Source: Pseudoxanthomonas composti
GTDB lineage: Bacteria > Pseudomonadota > Gammaproteobacteria > Xanthomonadales > Xanthomonadaceae
Direction: 5' to 3'
Length of the DNA stretch: 64,000 bases
Assembly (NCBI RefSeq): GCF_004122095.1
Contig: NZ_SAWZ01000004.1
Location: forward strand, 1-64,000
The notes beneath the pieces are model-generated. The model searched no databases. It saw only the letters and a program-made list of their open reading frames with translations, and had not been told where the DNA came from. Position 1 is the first letter of the stretch. Every line of letters starts with the position of its first letter. A program made the translations under genes and the position numbers. This document shows positions 45,138 through 53,660 of this stretch, in pieces.

Positions 45138-46748
45138 ATGATCCGTCGCGACTTCCTGAAGACCGCCTCAGGCGCCCTGGCCGCCCTGGGCCTGCCCTCC
45201 GCCGCCCTGATGCTCAACGAGCAGGCGCATGCGGCCAGCGCCAAGCAGGCCGGCCTGGTGTTCGGCCCGGCCCAGCCCTTCGACTACGCCAGCCTCAAGG
45301 GCCAGGCGCGGGCGCTGGCCGGCAAGCCCTACCAGTCCCATGGCGGCCTGCCGCCGGCGCTGGAAGGGCTGACCTGGGACCAGTACCAGGCCATTTCCTA
45401 CCGCAAGGACCACGCGCTGTGGACCGGTCAGGATGACAAGTTCCTGGCCCAGTTCTTCCACATGGGCCTGTACTTCAAGAAGCCGGTGACCATGCACGAG
45501 GTCGCCGACGGCAAGGCGCGTGAGATCAAGTACAACGCCAGCATGTTCGACTACGGCAAGAGCGGCCTGGGCAAGGCCAAGCTGCCGGACACGCTGGGCT
45601 TTGCCGGTTTCCGCCTCAACCGCAAGGAAGACCCCAACCGCGATTTCGCCGCCTTCCTCGGCGCCAGCTACTTCCGCGCGGTCGGCAAGGAAGGCCAGTA
45701 CGGCCAGTCCGCGCGTGGCCTGGCCATCGGCACCGGCGGGGACAAGCCCGAGGAGTTCCCGGACTTCGTCGCCTACTACCTGCAAAAGCCCTCGGCCGAT
45801 GACGAGACGCTGGTGCTGTACGGCCTGCTGGATTCGCCCAGCGTGGCCGGTGCCTACCGCTTCGCCATCACCGTGGGCGAGCCGCTGGTGATGGAGATCG
45901 ACTGCGCGCTGTACCCGCGCACCACCATCGAGCGCATGGGCATCGCGCCGTGCACCAGCATGTACCAGGCCGGCGAGAACGATCGCCGCATGGGCTACGA
46001 CTGGCGCCCGGAAATCCACGACACCGACGGGCTGGCCATGCATACCGGCAGCGGCGAGTGGATCTGGCGGCCGCTGACCAACCCGCCGCAGCTGCGCTTC
46101 AATGCCTTTGCCGACAACAACCCCAAGGGATTCGGCCTGCTGCAGCGCGACCGCAACTTCGACCACTACCAGGACGACGGCGTGTTCTACGAGAAGCGCC
46201 CGTGCCTGTGGGTCGAGCCCAAGGGCAGCTGGGGCGAAGGCTCGGTGCAGCTGGTGGAGATCCCCACGGTCGATGAGACCTTCGACAACATCGTGGCTTT
46301 CTGGAACCCCAAGGAAAAACCGCAGGCCGGCCAGGAACGGCTGTTCGGCTACAAGCTGTACTGGGGCTCGGCGCCGCCCTCGGTCCCCGAGCGCGCGCAC
46401 TGCGTGAACACCTGGTGCGGCCTGGGCGGCGTGGTGGGCCAGAAGCGCACCAAGTGGTCGCAGCGCTTCGCGGTGGATTTCGTCGGCGGCAACCTGGCCG
46501 CGCTGGAAGCGGCCAGCGCCAAGGTCGACCCGGACCTGCAGGTGCGCGGCGGCACCCTGGAGACGGTCTCCTGCCGCCCGCTGCGCGAGGTCGACGGCTA
46601 CCGGGTGATGTTCGATGTGGTGCCGGAGAAGGAGGACAGCAGCCAGATCGATCTGCGCCTGTATCTCAAGGACAAGACCGGCGCGCTCAGCGAAACCTGG
46701 CTGTACCAGTTCAGCCCGCCGCCCAAGGCCGAGCGCAAGCTCTACTGA
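45138..46748 (+). CDS. opgD: Glucan biosynthesis protein D (periplasmic glucans)
   Basis: Periplasmic protein shaping the backbone of osmoregulated periplasmic glucans. The 536-residue protein starts with a Tat signal (MIRRDFLKTASGALAALG) and continues with the MdoG/OpgD pattern: HMGLYFKKPVTMHEV near 113, GFAGFRLNRKEDPNRDF, FLGASYFRAVG, QDDGVFYEKRPCLWVEPKGSWGEGSVQL near 352-379 and GYKLYWGSAPP. The Tat motif separates OpgD from the Sec-exported OpgG. A TAGGAT box at 45100 may be its -10. A strong terminator follows. Confidence 0.93.
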   Translation: MIRRDFLKTASGALAALGLPSAALMLNEQAHAASAKQAGLVFGPAQPFDYASLKGQARALAGKPYQSHGGLPPALEGLTWDQYQAISYRKDHALWTGQDDKFLAQFFHMGLYFKKPVTMHEVADGKAREIKYNASMFDYGKSGLGKAKLPDTLGFAGFRLNRKEDPNRDFAAFLGASYFRAVGKEGQYGQSARGLAIGTGGDKPEEFPDFVAYYLQKPSADDETLVLYGLLDSPSVAGAYRFAITVGEPLVMEIDCALYPRTTIERMGIAPCTSMYQAGENDRRMGYDWRPEIHDTDGLAMHTGSGEWIWRPLTNPPQLRFNAFADNNPKGFGLLQRDRNFDHYQDDGVFYEKRPCLWVEPKGSWGEGSVQLVEIPTVDETFDNIVAFWNPKEKPQAGQERLFGYKLYWGSAPPSVPERAHCVNTWCGLGGVVGQKRTKWSQRFAVDFVGGNLAALEAASAKVDPDLQVRGGTLETVSCRPLREVDGYRVMFDVVPEKEDSSQIDLRLYLKDKTGALSETWLYQFSPPPKAERKLY

Positions 46749-46760
46749 GCGTCATCGACG

Positions 46761-46800
46761 GCCGGGCCGCTGCGTGAGCGTGGCGGCCCGGCATTTTTTT
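46761..46800 (+). terminator. Intrinsic terminator of opgD
   Basis: A 10-bp perfect stem, GCCGGGCCGC with GCGGCCCGGC, closes on a 12-base loop and is followed by A and a run of seven T. This is the clearest rho-independent terminator in the window. Confidence 0.93.
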
Positions 46801-46980
46801 CGCACCCATCCTGGCGGCAGTGCGCGCAGACGAGGTCCTGCAGCGCGCGCATCCGGTGTGGAAGGCGTACTGCGCGGCCCTGGCGGTTCGAGCGCGGGGT
46901 GGGCGCAGTTCGAACCGGGGCTGCGGGCGGCTGCACCCTGGACATGCCCGCTGCCACACAGCCGTCCCGCGACCCGGCGC

Positions 46981-48444
46981 TCAGGTCGCCGGCTTGGGGA
47001 CGTTGCTGGACACCGTGGCGGTGCTGGAGACGACCTCGTGCGGCGCGCCGGTGCGGGGGCGCGCGGTCACCGTGCCCTTGGGCAGCTGGAAGCCGATCAG
47101 CACCCGGCCGGCGGCGCTGCTGACGAACACCGAGCCACCATGCAGCTGGGTGATGGCACGCACGATGGCCAGCCCCAGCCCGTGGCTGTTGGTGCTGTTG
47201 CTGCGCGCCGGGTCGGCCCGGTAGAAGCGGTCGAAAATGTGCTTGAGGGTGTGATCGGTCAGCGGCCCACCGGGGCTGTCCACAGTGACCGAGGCGGTGC
47301 TCGCGCCATCGTCGATGCGCACGTAGACGGTGCCGCCGTGTTCGCCATGACGCACCGCGTTGTCCAGCAGGTTGGTCAGGGCCTGGGTGAACAGCGAGCG
47401 CTCCACGCACACGCGCGCATCGCCGATGATCTCCACCTGGGTCTCGGCGTCTTCCAGCAGCATCTCCATGAAGTCCACGGTGCGCTGGCTTTCCTGGCGC
47501 AGCGAGACTTCCACCAGGTCCTGCGCGGTCTCGCCGCGGTCGGCACGGGCCAGGAACAGCATCGAGTTGACGATGTTGCGCAGCCGGTCCAGCTCTTCCA
47601 GGTTGGACTCCAGCACATCAAGCAGCTCGTCGGAGGAGCGCGCACGCGAGAGCGCCACCTGGGTCTCGCCGATCAGGTTGCCCAGCGGCGTACGCAGCTC
47701 ATGGGCGACATCGGCGTTGAACGCGGACAGTTGCAGGTAGGCCTGCTCCAGCCGCGCCAGCGCATCGTTGAGCGAACCCACCAGGCCCACCAGTTCCTCG
47801 GGCAGCTGGTCGGTGGGCAGGCGCCGCGCCAGGTCGCGCGCGTCCAGCTTGCGGGCGTGGGCCGACAGCCGGTCCACCGGTGCCAGGCCGCGCCGCGCGA
47901 TATGCCAGCCCATCGCCGACACCGCGGCGATGGCCCCCACCGACAGCACCAGCATGGCGCCGGCGAACAGCCACTCGGCGGCGTTGAGGTCGCGCAGGCC
48001 GGCGGCCACGATCAGCCGCACCTCCGGACGCTCGCCCTCCGGCGGCATCACATGAGTGTAGGTCATGTAGCGCTGGCCGTTGTCCAGCTCGGCTTCGCCG
48101 AAGCCATCCTGCCCGCGCTGGAACTCGGCCTCGTCCAGGAAATCATCGCCCGTGCGATAGCGCGCATCCTGGCTGTCGACCAGGAAGTACAGGCTGCCAT
48201 CGTCGGGGGTGATGTCCGAGAGCTTGCCGGTGAACTGCGCCCAGTCCTGCGCATCGGTGGCGCGATGGCCCAGGCGCTCGATGATGTTCATCCGCGCGTG
48301 CAACTCGGCGCGCTTGGAACGCTGCAGCTCGTGGGCCTGGAACAGGAAAATCGCCACCGCCAGCAGCGTCAGCACCACGGTGGCGGCCAGCCCGAACATC
48401 AGGCTGAGCCGGTTGGCGATGGACCGCGTGTGCAGCGCGGTCAA
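46981..48444 (-). CDS. Two-component sensor kinase (heavy-metal/envelope type)
   Basis: A 487-residue kinase with two membrane helices (about residues 10-31 and 155-178), a periplasmic sensor of about 120 residues, a HAMP linker, the H-box SAFNADVAHELRTPLGNLI near 245, the N-box LTNLLDNAVRH and the G-box GLGLAIVRAI. The layout is that of CusS/CzcS-type kinases, but the periplasmic domain does not reveal the ligand. The start is a TTG whose last bases overlap the regulator's stop (TTGA), a tight coupling. Confidence 0.88.
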   Translation of the reverse strand: MTALHTRSIANRLSLMFGLAATVVLTLLAVAIFLFQAHELQRSKRAELHARMNIIERLGHRATDAQDWAQFTGKLSDITPDDGSLYFLVDSQDARYRTGDDFLDEAEFQRGQDGFGEAELDNGQRYMTYTHVMPPEGERPEVRLIVAAGLRDLNAAEWLFAGAMLVLSVGAIAAVSAMGWHIARRGLAPVDRLSAHARKLDARDLARRLPTDQLPEELVGLVGSLNDALARLEQAYLQLSAFNADVAHELRTPLGNLIGETQVALSRARSSDELLDVLESNLEELDRLRNIVNSMLFLARADRGETAQDLVEVSLRQESQRTVDFMEMLLEDAETQVEIIGDARVCVERSLFTQALTNLLDNAVRHGEHGGTVYVRIDDGASTASVTVDSPGGPLTDHTLKHIFDRFYRADPARSNSTNSHGLGLAIVRAITQLHGGSVFVSSAAGRVLIGFQLPKGTVTARPRTGAPHEVVSSTATVSSNVPKPAT

Positions 48445-49133
48445 GACGCCTCCGACGCCTCTTCCTCGCGCAGTTCCAGCACGTAGCCCATGCCACGCAC
48501 GGTGTGCAGCAGCTTGGTCTCGCCCGGGTACTCCAGCTTGGAGCGCAGGCGGCGGATCGCCACTTCCACCACGTTGGTGTTGGTGTCGAAGTTGATGTCC
48601 CACACCGTCTCGGTGATCACCGTCTTGGACAGGATCTGGCTGCGGCGGCGCGCCAGGGCGGCCAGCAGCGAGAACTCCTTGGCCGTCAGGTTCAGGCGGC
48701 GGCTGCCGCGGGTGGCGCGGCGGGCCACCAGGTCGATGAACAGATCGCCGATCTGGATCTGCGTGGCCTCATGCGGCCGGGCGCGGCGCACGATGGCCTG
48801 CAGCCGCGCCAGCAGCTCCAGGAACGAGAAGGGCTTGACCAGGTAATCGTCGGCACCCGCGCCCAGCCCGCGCAGGCGGTCGTCCACCTGGTCGCGCGCG
48901 GTGAGCATGATCACCGGCGTATCGCGCGAGGTGCGCAGGGTCTGCATCAGCTGCAGCCCATCCATGCCGGGCAGCATGATGTCCAGCACGATCGCGTCGT
49001 AGTCGTTGTTCATGGCCAGGCGCAGGCCGTCCACGCCGTTGTCGGCGTGATCGACGGAATAGCCCTGTTCGGACAGGCCGCGGCTGAGATAGCCGGCGGT
49101 CTTGGGTTCGTCTTCGATGATCAGCAGTCGCAT
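48441..49133 (-). CDS. OmpR-family response regulator
   Basis: A 230-residue regulator with a receiver (MRLLIIEDEPKTAGYL, phospho-Asp in IVLDIMLPGMDG near 51, Lys in LVKPFSF near 101) and a winged-helix output domain (LNLTAKEFSLLAALARRR near 146 and VVEVAIRRLRSKLEY). It pairs with the kinase overlapping its 3' end. The CusR/CzcR/CopR group it resembles usually controls metal efflux, but no efflux gene is next to it here. Confidence 0.9.
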   Translation of the reverse strand: MRLLIIEDEPKTAGYLSRGLSEQGYSVDHADNGVDGLRLAMNNDYDAIVLDIMLPGMDGLQLMQTLRTSRDTPVIMLTARDQVDDRLRGLGAGADDYLVKPFSFLELLARLQAIVRRARPHEATQIQIGDLFIDLVARRATRGSRRLNLTAKEFSLLAALARRRSQILSKTVITETVWDINFDTNTNVVEVAIRRLRSKLEYPGETKLLHTVRGMGYVLELREEEASEAS

Positions 49134-49145
49134 GGGCACCATGGT

Positions 49146-49187
49146 ACGCCGGTCCGGACGGACCGGCGTTTGCCCCACCCTGGTGGG
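49146..49187 (-). promoter_or_regulatory. Two adjacent dyads upstream of the response regulator
   Basis: ACGCCGGTCC-GGAC-GGACCGGCGT (49146-49169) is a perfect 10-bp dyad, followed by CCCACC-CT-GGTGGG (49174-49187). Both lie within about 55 bases upstream of the regulator's ATG. They could be autoregulatory binding sites or a leader hairpin in the message. Confidence 0.4.
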
Positions 49188-49247
49188 CAACTGACAATCA
49201 CGTCATCGGTGACGGTGGCCCGACCCGACGGGTCGTGCGTGCCGGCT

Positions 49248-49862
49248 TCAGTAGACGACGCTGAAGCGCTGCCGGCTGTGCCGGGGCTGTTCGATCTCGT
49301 CCAGCAGGGCCACGGCGTAGTCCTCATAGGAGATGCGGCTGTTGCCCTGCGCATCGGTCAGGAAGGCGTCGCCGCCCAGGCGGAAGCGCCCTGTGCGCTC
49401 GCCGGGGCCGAAGAACGCGGCCGGCGACAGGAAGGTCCAGTCGATGTCGGAGACGCCACGCAATTGGTCCAGGAAGACCGCACCCGGCAGCGCTTCGAAT
49501 TTGTACTCGGCCGGAAACTCCGGGGTATCGACCAGACGCACGCCCGGTGCCACCTCCAGCGAGCCGGCGCCGCCGACCACCGCCAGGCGCGGAATGCCGG
49601 CGGCACGCGCGACGGCCAGGACGTGATCGGCAGTGACCGTGTCGAAGCGGGCCGAGCTGATCAGCACGTCGTGCCGCCCCAGCCTGGCGCCCAGGTCGGC
49701 CGGATCGGCGGTGATGTCGGCCTGAATGAAAGACGCGCCGGCCGGCAGGTCGTCGACCGGCTTACGGGCGACGACGGTGACCGTGTGGCCGCGGCGCAGG
49801 ATCTCGGCGAGCAGACGGCGGCCCACGTTGCCGGTGCCGCCGAGCAGGGCGATGGAAGACAT
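49248..49862 (-). CDS. NmrA-like NAD(P)-binding protein (YhfK/BlvRB type)
   Basis: A 204-residue Rossmann protein. The dinucleotide loop IALLGGTGNVGRRLLAEILRRGH spans residues 4-26, followed by ADITADPADLG near 52 and VVGGAGSLEV near 98. It resembles atypical short-chain dehydrogenases that sense or reduce quinones or flavins. GGAG sits eight bases before the ATG at 49862. The divergent HxlR regulator probably controls it, as is common for such pairs. Confidence 0.86.
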   Translation of the reverse strand: MSSIALLGGTGNVGRRLLAEILRRGHTVTVVARKPVDDLPAGASFIQADITADPADLGARLGRHDVLISSARFDTVTADHVLAVARAAGIPRLAVVGGAGSLEVAPGVRLVDTPEFPAEYKFEALPGAVFLDQLRGVSDIDWTFLSPAAFFGPGERTGRFRLGGDAFLTDAQGNSRISYEDYAVALLDEIEQPRHSRQRFSVVY

Positions 49863-49874
49863 GGTGAACTCCAA

Positions 49875-49893
49875 TGGTTACGAAAAGGAACCA
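49875..49893. promoter_or_regulatory. Candidate HxlR operator
   Basis: TGGTTACGAAAAGGAACCA is an imperfect dyad (TGGTT-C and G-AACCA) in the 117-bp divergent promoter region between the NmrA-like gene and the HxlR regulator. Its location 12 bases before the NmrA-like start codon suits repression. TATGAT at 49897 could be the -10 for the regulator. Confidence 0.45.
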
Positions 49894-49938
49894 AGGTATG
49901 ATGCGCGCCTGCCTGGGCACTGCCAAGAAGGGAGCGCA

Positions 49939-49983
49939 ATGTCGCCAGGAGACCTGCCGGTAACCACGTCGAGCCCGCCATGA
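49939..49983 (+). CDS. Possible 14-residue leader peptide before the HxlR gene
   Basis: GGGAG five bases before an ATG opens a short frame, [14 protein letters not shown], whose TGA stop overlaps the regulator's ATG as ATGA. The regulator's own start lacks any ribosome site. The arrangement suggests that ribosomes arrive by translational coupling from the leader. Whether the peptide matters or only the coupling is unknown. Confidence 0.4.
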   Translation: MSPGDLPVTTSSPP

Positions 49984-50357
49984 CCCTGCACCGTTCCTCC
50001 GCCCCGTATGCCGCCCAATGCCCGGTCCGCGACGTACTGGACCGCCTGGGTGATCGCTGGAGCACCCTGGTGCTGCAGGCGCTGGCGCCGGCCCCGCTGC
50101 GGTTCTCCGCCTTGCATCGGCAGATGGACGATGTCTCCAAGCGCATGCTGGCCAAGACCCTGCGCGGCCTGGAGGAAGACGGCCTGGTGGCGCGTACGGT
50201 GTTCCCCAGCAAGCCGCCGGCGGTGCAGTACGCATTGACCGAGCTGGGCCGCAGCTTCATCCCCCACATCCTCGCGCTGGTGGACTGGGCCGAGGTGCAT
50301 CACGAGCGGATCCGTGCCGCACGCTTGGCCTACCGGCAGCGGTCCGAGATCGACTGA
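49980..50357 (+). CDS. HxlR-family transcriptional regulator
   Basis: A 125-residue winged-helix regulator. [23 protein letters not shown] at residues 14-36 has the sensing cysteine position typical of HxlR/QorR/HypR proteins, followed by [30 protein letters not shown], the recognition region. A single cysteine near residue 14 could make it redox- or electrophile-responsive. Divergent from the NmrA-like gene, which is the probable target. Confidence 0.9.
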   Translation: MTLHRSSAPYAAQCPVRDVLDRLGDRWSTLVLQALAPAPLRFSALHRQMDDVSKRMLAKTLRGLEEDGLVARTVFPSKPPAVQYALTELGRSFIPHILALVDWAEVHHERIRAARLAYRQRSEID

Positions 50358-50601
50358 GCCGGGCCGCACGAACAGGATCGCGGGCGAACAAAAGCGGCGA
50401 TGCCGGGAGGGCGGCTTACGCCGACGTGACAGGACATCGGGATGGGCCGCGGCCAGCACTCGCCGCTCTTGCTGCGAATCATCGGCGCAGCGGCCGCGCC
50501 GCTGAAGTCAGACCATGGTGGTAAGGGTTTGCCCGACACGTCCAGGCCCTGCCTGGCCGCCGGCCACGGGCGGCTCATCCGTCCCGGGTTACCCTGTGGG
50601 C

Positions 50602-51879
50602 ATGATGTCGGAACACCCCGCGTTCTCGCGCGATCACGCCGCGTTGCTGCACACCCTGGCCCAGGCGCCCCGGCTGCTGCTGATCCAGGATCTGGATGGG
50701 GTGTGCATGGGGCTGGTGCGCGACCCGCTGACCCGCCAGCTCGACCGCGGCTACATCCAGGCGGCGCGGCAGCTGGACGGCAGCTTCTACGTGCTGACCA
50801 ATGGCGAGCACATCGGCAGTCGCGGGGTGAATGCCATCGTCGAGCAGGCCTTCGTGCCGCCGGAGCATCCCCGCGAGCAGGGCTTCTACCTGCCCGGCCT
50901 GGCCGCCGGCGGCGTGCAGCTGCAGGACCGCCATGGCCGGGTCTCGCACCCGGGCGTCAGCGAGGCCGAGCTGCGCTTCCTGGCCGGGGTGCCGGTGCGC
51001 GCCACGCGATTTTTGACGTCGCTGCTGGCCAACGCGCCCTTCCACCTGGATCCCCACGAGATCCCGGCCCTGGTCGGGACCACGGTGTTGGACAACCCCG
51101 CCTCCCCTACGCTCAACCTCAACGCCTTGCACGCGCGGCTTGCGCCAGCCCCTGAGCGCTACGGGCACCTGCAGCAGGCCGCCGGCGATTTCATGCAGGA
51201 GCTGCTGGATGAGGCCCGTGCCGAGGGCTTGGGCGATGCCTTCTTCGTGCATTACGCGCCCAACCTGGGTCGCGATGGGCAGGGCCAGGAGCGCATGAAG
51301 CCGGCCGACACCCAGCAGGCCGGCACCACCGACTTCCAGTTCATGCTCAAGGGCGCGGTGAAGGAAGTGGGCGTCCTGGTGATCCTCAACCACTACTACC
51401 ACCGCCACACCGGGCACTGGCCGCTGGGCGAGCACTTCAACGCGCGCCAGGCGCCGCGCGACCCGCATGCGCTGCTGCAGTTGGCGCGCACGTGCCTGGA
51501 CCCGGCGCTGATGCCGCACCTGGTGGGCGTGGGCGATACCGTGGCCAGCGCGCCGCACATCGACGAGGACGGCACCACCGCGTGGCTGCGCGGCGGCAGC
51601 GATCGCGGCTTTTTGCTGCTGGTGCAGCAGCTCGGGCAGGCCATGGGTTCGCCGGCCACGACGGTCTACATCGACAGCAGCGGCGGCGAAGTGCGCCGGC
51701 CGGGCATCGACCCGGCAGCGCTCGAGCGCGCATCGGATGCGCCCTGGGACGCGCTCGCCGGCATCACCGATGCGGACGATCCATTGCGCCTGGATGTGCT
51801 GTTCACCGGCGGGCATGGGGAGTACGTGGCGTTCTTCCGCGAGCTGGCCCAGCGCCGCAGCGTGCATGGCGGCGGCTGA
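50602..51879 (+). CDS. Glucosylglycerol-3-phosphate phosphatase (StpA/GgpP-like)
   Basis: A 425-residue protein resembling cyanobacterial StpA, which dephosphorylates glucosylglycerol phosphate to the compatible solute glucosylglycerol. The HAD-like start LLLIQDLDGVCMGLVRDPLTR near residues 24-44 is characteristic, followed by FYVLTNGEHIGSRGVNAIVEQAF and DFQFMLKGAVKEVGVLVILNHYYH near 256-279. The synthase gene (ggpS) is not adjacent. Two ATGs in tandem open the frame. The osmoprotectant ABC genes near 37-39 kb fit a common salt-stress theme, but are not linked. Confidence 0.82.
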   Translation: MMSEHPAFSRDHAALLHTLAQAPRLLLIQDLDGVCMGLVRDPLTRQLDRGYIQAARQLDGSFYVLTNGEHIGSRGVNAIVEQAFVPPEHPREQGFYLPGLAAGGVQLQDRHGRVSHPGVSEAELRFLAGVPVRATRFLTSLLANAPFHLDPHEIPALVGTTVLDNPASPTLNLNALHARLAPAPERYGHLQQAAGDFMQELLDEARAEGLGDAFFVHYAPNLGRDGQGQERMKPADTQQAGTTDFQFMLKGAVKEVGVLVILNHYYHRHTGHWPLGEHFNARQAPRDPHALLQLARTCLDPALMPHLVGVGDTVASAPHIDEDGTTAWLRGGSDRGFLLLVQQLGQAMGSPATTVYIDSSGGEVRRPGIDPAALERASDAPWDALAGITDADDPLRLDVLFTGGHGEYVAFFRELAQRRSVHGGG

Positions 51880-51898
51880 AGCCAGCGCGGCGCTGGCT
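51880..51898 (+). terminator. Hairpin directly after the StpA-like gene
   Basis: AGCCAGCGC and GCGCTGGCT form a 9-bp perfect stem with a single-base centre, starting one base past the stop codon. No T-tract follows, so termination strength is doubtful. Confidence 0.4.
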
Positions 51899-51992
51899 CC
51901 CCTGCGTCCAGGCGGGTGGGACACTGATGAGCGTGTCTAGCCGACGGTCGCTCACGTGACCACGTAGACCGCTGTCCGCGCCGGTGCGGCGT

Positions 51993-52598
51993 TCAGGCTG
52001 CCAGTCGCGCGGCCTGCGTGATGGCCTGCGCGCGCGCCTGCTGCGCTTCGGGCAGGGCCATGCCCTCGGCGCGGACGACCTCGACCTGAGTCAGGCCGAT
52101 CATGCCCAGCACTGCCTGCAGGTAAGGCACCAGGTGGTCCAGTGCCGCCGCCGGGCCCTGGCTGTAGACCCCTCCGCTGGCGGTGAACACCAGCACGCGC
52201 TTGCCGGGCGGCAGCAGTCCCTCGGGGCCGGCCTCGGTGTAGCGGAAGGTGCGACCGCTGCGGACCACGTAGTCCAGCCAGGCCTTCAGCGTGGAGGGAA
52301 TGGTGAAGTTGTACAGCGGCGCGCCCAGCACGATGACATCGGCCTGTTCCAGCTCGGCGATCAGGCGATCGGATAGGGCCGCGGCCTGCGCTTCCGGACC
52401 GGGCTGGACGGTCTGGCCGAACATTGCCGGCAAGATCGCCGGCGGCAGGTGCGGCAGCGGGTCGGCGGCCAGATCGCGTTCGATCACGCGCACGGCTGGA
52501 TCGGCGGCACGGACCTGGGCCAGGTAGGCCTCGGTCATGGCGCGCGAGGCCGAGTTCTCAGGGTTGAGACTGTTGTGCAGGACGAGCAGCTGGGACAT
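51993..52598 (-). CDS. azoR: FMN-dependent NADH-azoreductase
   Basis: A 201-residue flavodoxin-fold quinone/azo reductase. LLVLHNSLNPENSASRAMTEAYL at the start binds the FMN phosphate (S-x-S pattern), and APLYNFTIPSTLKAWLDYVVRSGRTF near residues 93-118 plus TASGGVYSQGP near 139 are family signatures. It probably reduces quinones and electrophiles by two electrons. Divergent from a LysR regulator, its likely controller. Confidence 0.92.
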   Translation of the reverse strand: MSQLLVLHNSLNPENSASRAMTEAYLAQVRAADPAVRVIERDLAADPLPHLPPAILPAMFGQTVQPGPEAQAAALSDRLIAELEQADVIVLGAPLYNFTIPSTLKAWLDYVVRSGRTFRYTEAGPEGLLPPGKRVLVFTASGGVYSQGPAAALDHLVPYLQAVLGMIGLTQVEVVRAEGMALPEAQQARAQAITQAARLAA

Positions 52599-52624
52599 GG
52601 CGAAGCACCTATTGCGAAGGGATG

Positions 52625-52637
52625 GCGTAACGTACGC
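52625..52637. promoter_or_regulatory. Candidate LysR operator in the azoR divergent region
   Basis: GCGTA-ACG-TACGC is a perfect dyad in the middle of the 76-bp gap between azoR and the lysR-type gene. It is placed where a LysR regulator would touch both promoters, though the spacing is shorter than the usual T-N11-A. Confidence 0.4.
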
Positions 52638-52674
52638 GCCGTTCTCCACGCAAAAAACCGGGATGGGTTCGATC

Positions 52675-53655
52675 ATGTCCATCAACCATGTCGATACAGA
52701 TGCCCTGTCGTTCGATCAGCTGCAGGTGTTCCTGACGGCGGCCGAGCAAGGCAGTTTCTCCGCCGCGGCGCGTGCGCTGGGCCGCACGCAGTCGCTGGTC
52801 AGCTATGCCATCCAGCGGCTGGAGGAGCAGGTCGGGCTGGTGCTGTTCGACCGCAGCGGCTATCGGCCTGTGCTGACCGCGGCCGGCCACGCGCTATTGC
52901 CGCGCGCCCGGCGCATCGTCGGCGAGGTCGGCGCCTTCCACGCGCTGTCCCGCGGCCTGGCTACCGGCGTGGAGGCGGAGGTCTGCATCACCGTCGAGCC
53001 GGTCTACCCGATGTGCCTGCTGCTGCACGCCATGGTGGAGTTCCGCGCGCGCTGGCCGGCAGTGTCCACGCGCGTACTGGTGGACAGCATGGGCGCGGCG
53101 GCCGAGCAGTTGCTGGAAGGTCACTCGGTGCTGGGCCTGCTGGGGCCGGTCGCCACCGAAATTCCCGAGCTGGAGCTACGCCCGGCCACCACCATCGCCA
53201 TGATTCCCGTGGTCGCTCCGCATCACCCGCTGGCCGCCCACCGCGGCGAGGTGATGGCCGAGCAGCTGCGCGACCACGTGCAGCTGGTCTTGACCGACCG
53301 CTCGCCGCGGTTCGCGGTGTCCATGAAGGACCGCGGAGTGTTCTCCAGCCAAACCTGGCGGCTCAACGATGTCGGCGCCAAGCACGCCATGCTGCTGGCC
53401 GGCCTGGGCTGGGGCGGCATGCCCGAACACCTGGTGCGCGCCGACATCGCCAGCGGCCGGCTGGTCAGACTGGATTCGCCGTACTGGGCGCCGCATGGCG
53501 CAGTGCCGCTGTGGGTCTGCCACCGCCGCGACGCCCGGCTGGGCCCGGCCGCGCAATGGCTGGCCGCGCACCTGGCCTCGCTCTACGCCGTGCATGAGTC
53601 GCCGGAGCAGATTCCTGATGGCCCATCGCCGCTTCAGGCGAGGAGTGAGGAGTGA
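52675..53655 (+). CDS. LysR-family transcriptional regulator
   Basis: A 326-residue LysR regulator: HTH in SFDQLQVFLTAAEQGSFSAAARALGRTQSLVSYAIQRLEEQVG (residues 12-54) and a C-terminal effector-binding domain. Start ATG 52675 (an alternative ATG four codons upstream). Divergent from azoR, which it probably regulates in response to quinones. Its last codons (Arg-Ser-Glu-Glu-stop) are read from the GAGGAGT heptad repeat, so the C-terminus appears to have been set by insertion of that repeat. Confidence 0.92.
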   Translation: MSINHVDTDALSFDQLQVFLTAAEQGSFSAAARALGRTQSLVSYAIQRLEEQVGLVLFDRSGYRPVLTAAGHALLPRARRIVGEVGAFHALSRGLATGVEAEVCITVEPVYPMCLLLHAMVEFRARWPAVSTRVLVDSMGAAAEQLLEGHSVLGLLGPVATEIPELELRPATTIAMIPVVAPHHPLAAHRGEVMAEQLRDHVQLVLTDRSPRFAVSMKDRGVFSSQTWRLNDVGAKHAMLLAGLGWGGMPEHLVRADIASGRLVRLDSPYWAPHGAVPLWVCHRRDARLGPAAQWLAAHLASLYAVHESPEQIPDGPSPLQARSEE

Positions 53656-53660
53656 GGAGT
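53640..53660. repeat. Three tandem GAGGAGT heptads, lone arm
   Basis: Three exact copies of GAGGAGT in a row contain the lysR stop codon. No matching right arm is found before the convergent ecsC-type gene (ends at 53760). It looks like a truncated version of the hairpin element found at 17.6 and 58.2 kb. Confidence 0.7.

Noticed and set aside
46801..46980. Short frames between opgD and the sensor kinase
   Set aside because: Frames on both strands lack ribosome sites and family features and overlap the kinase or the terminator; I treat the gap as non-coding.
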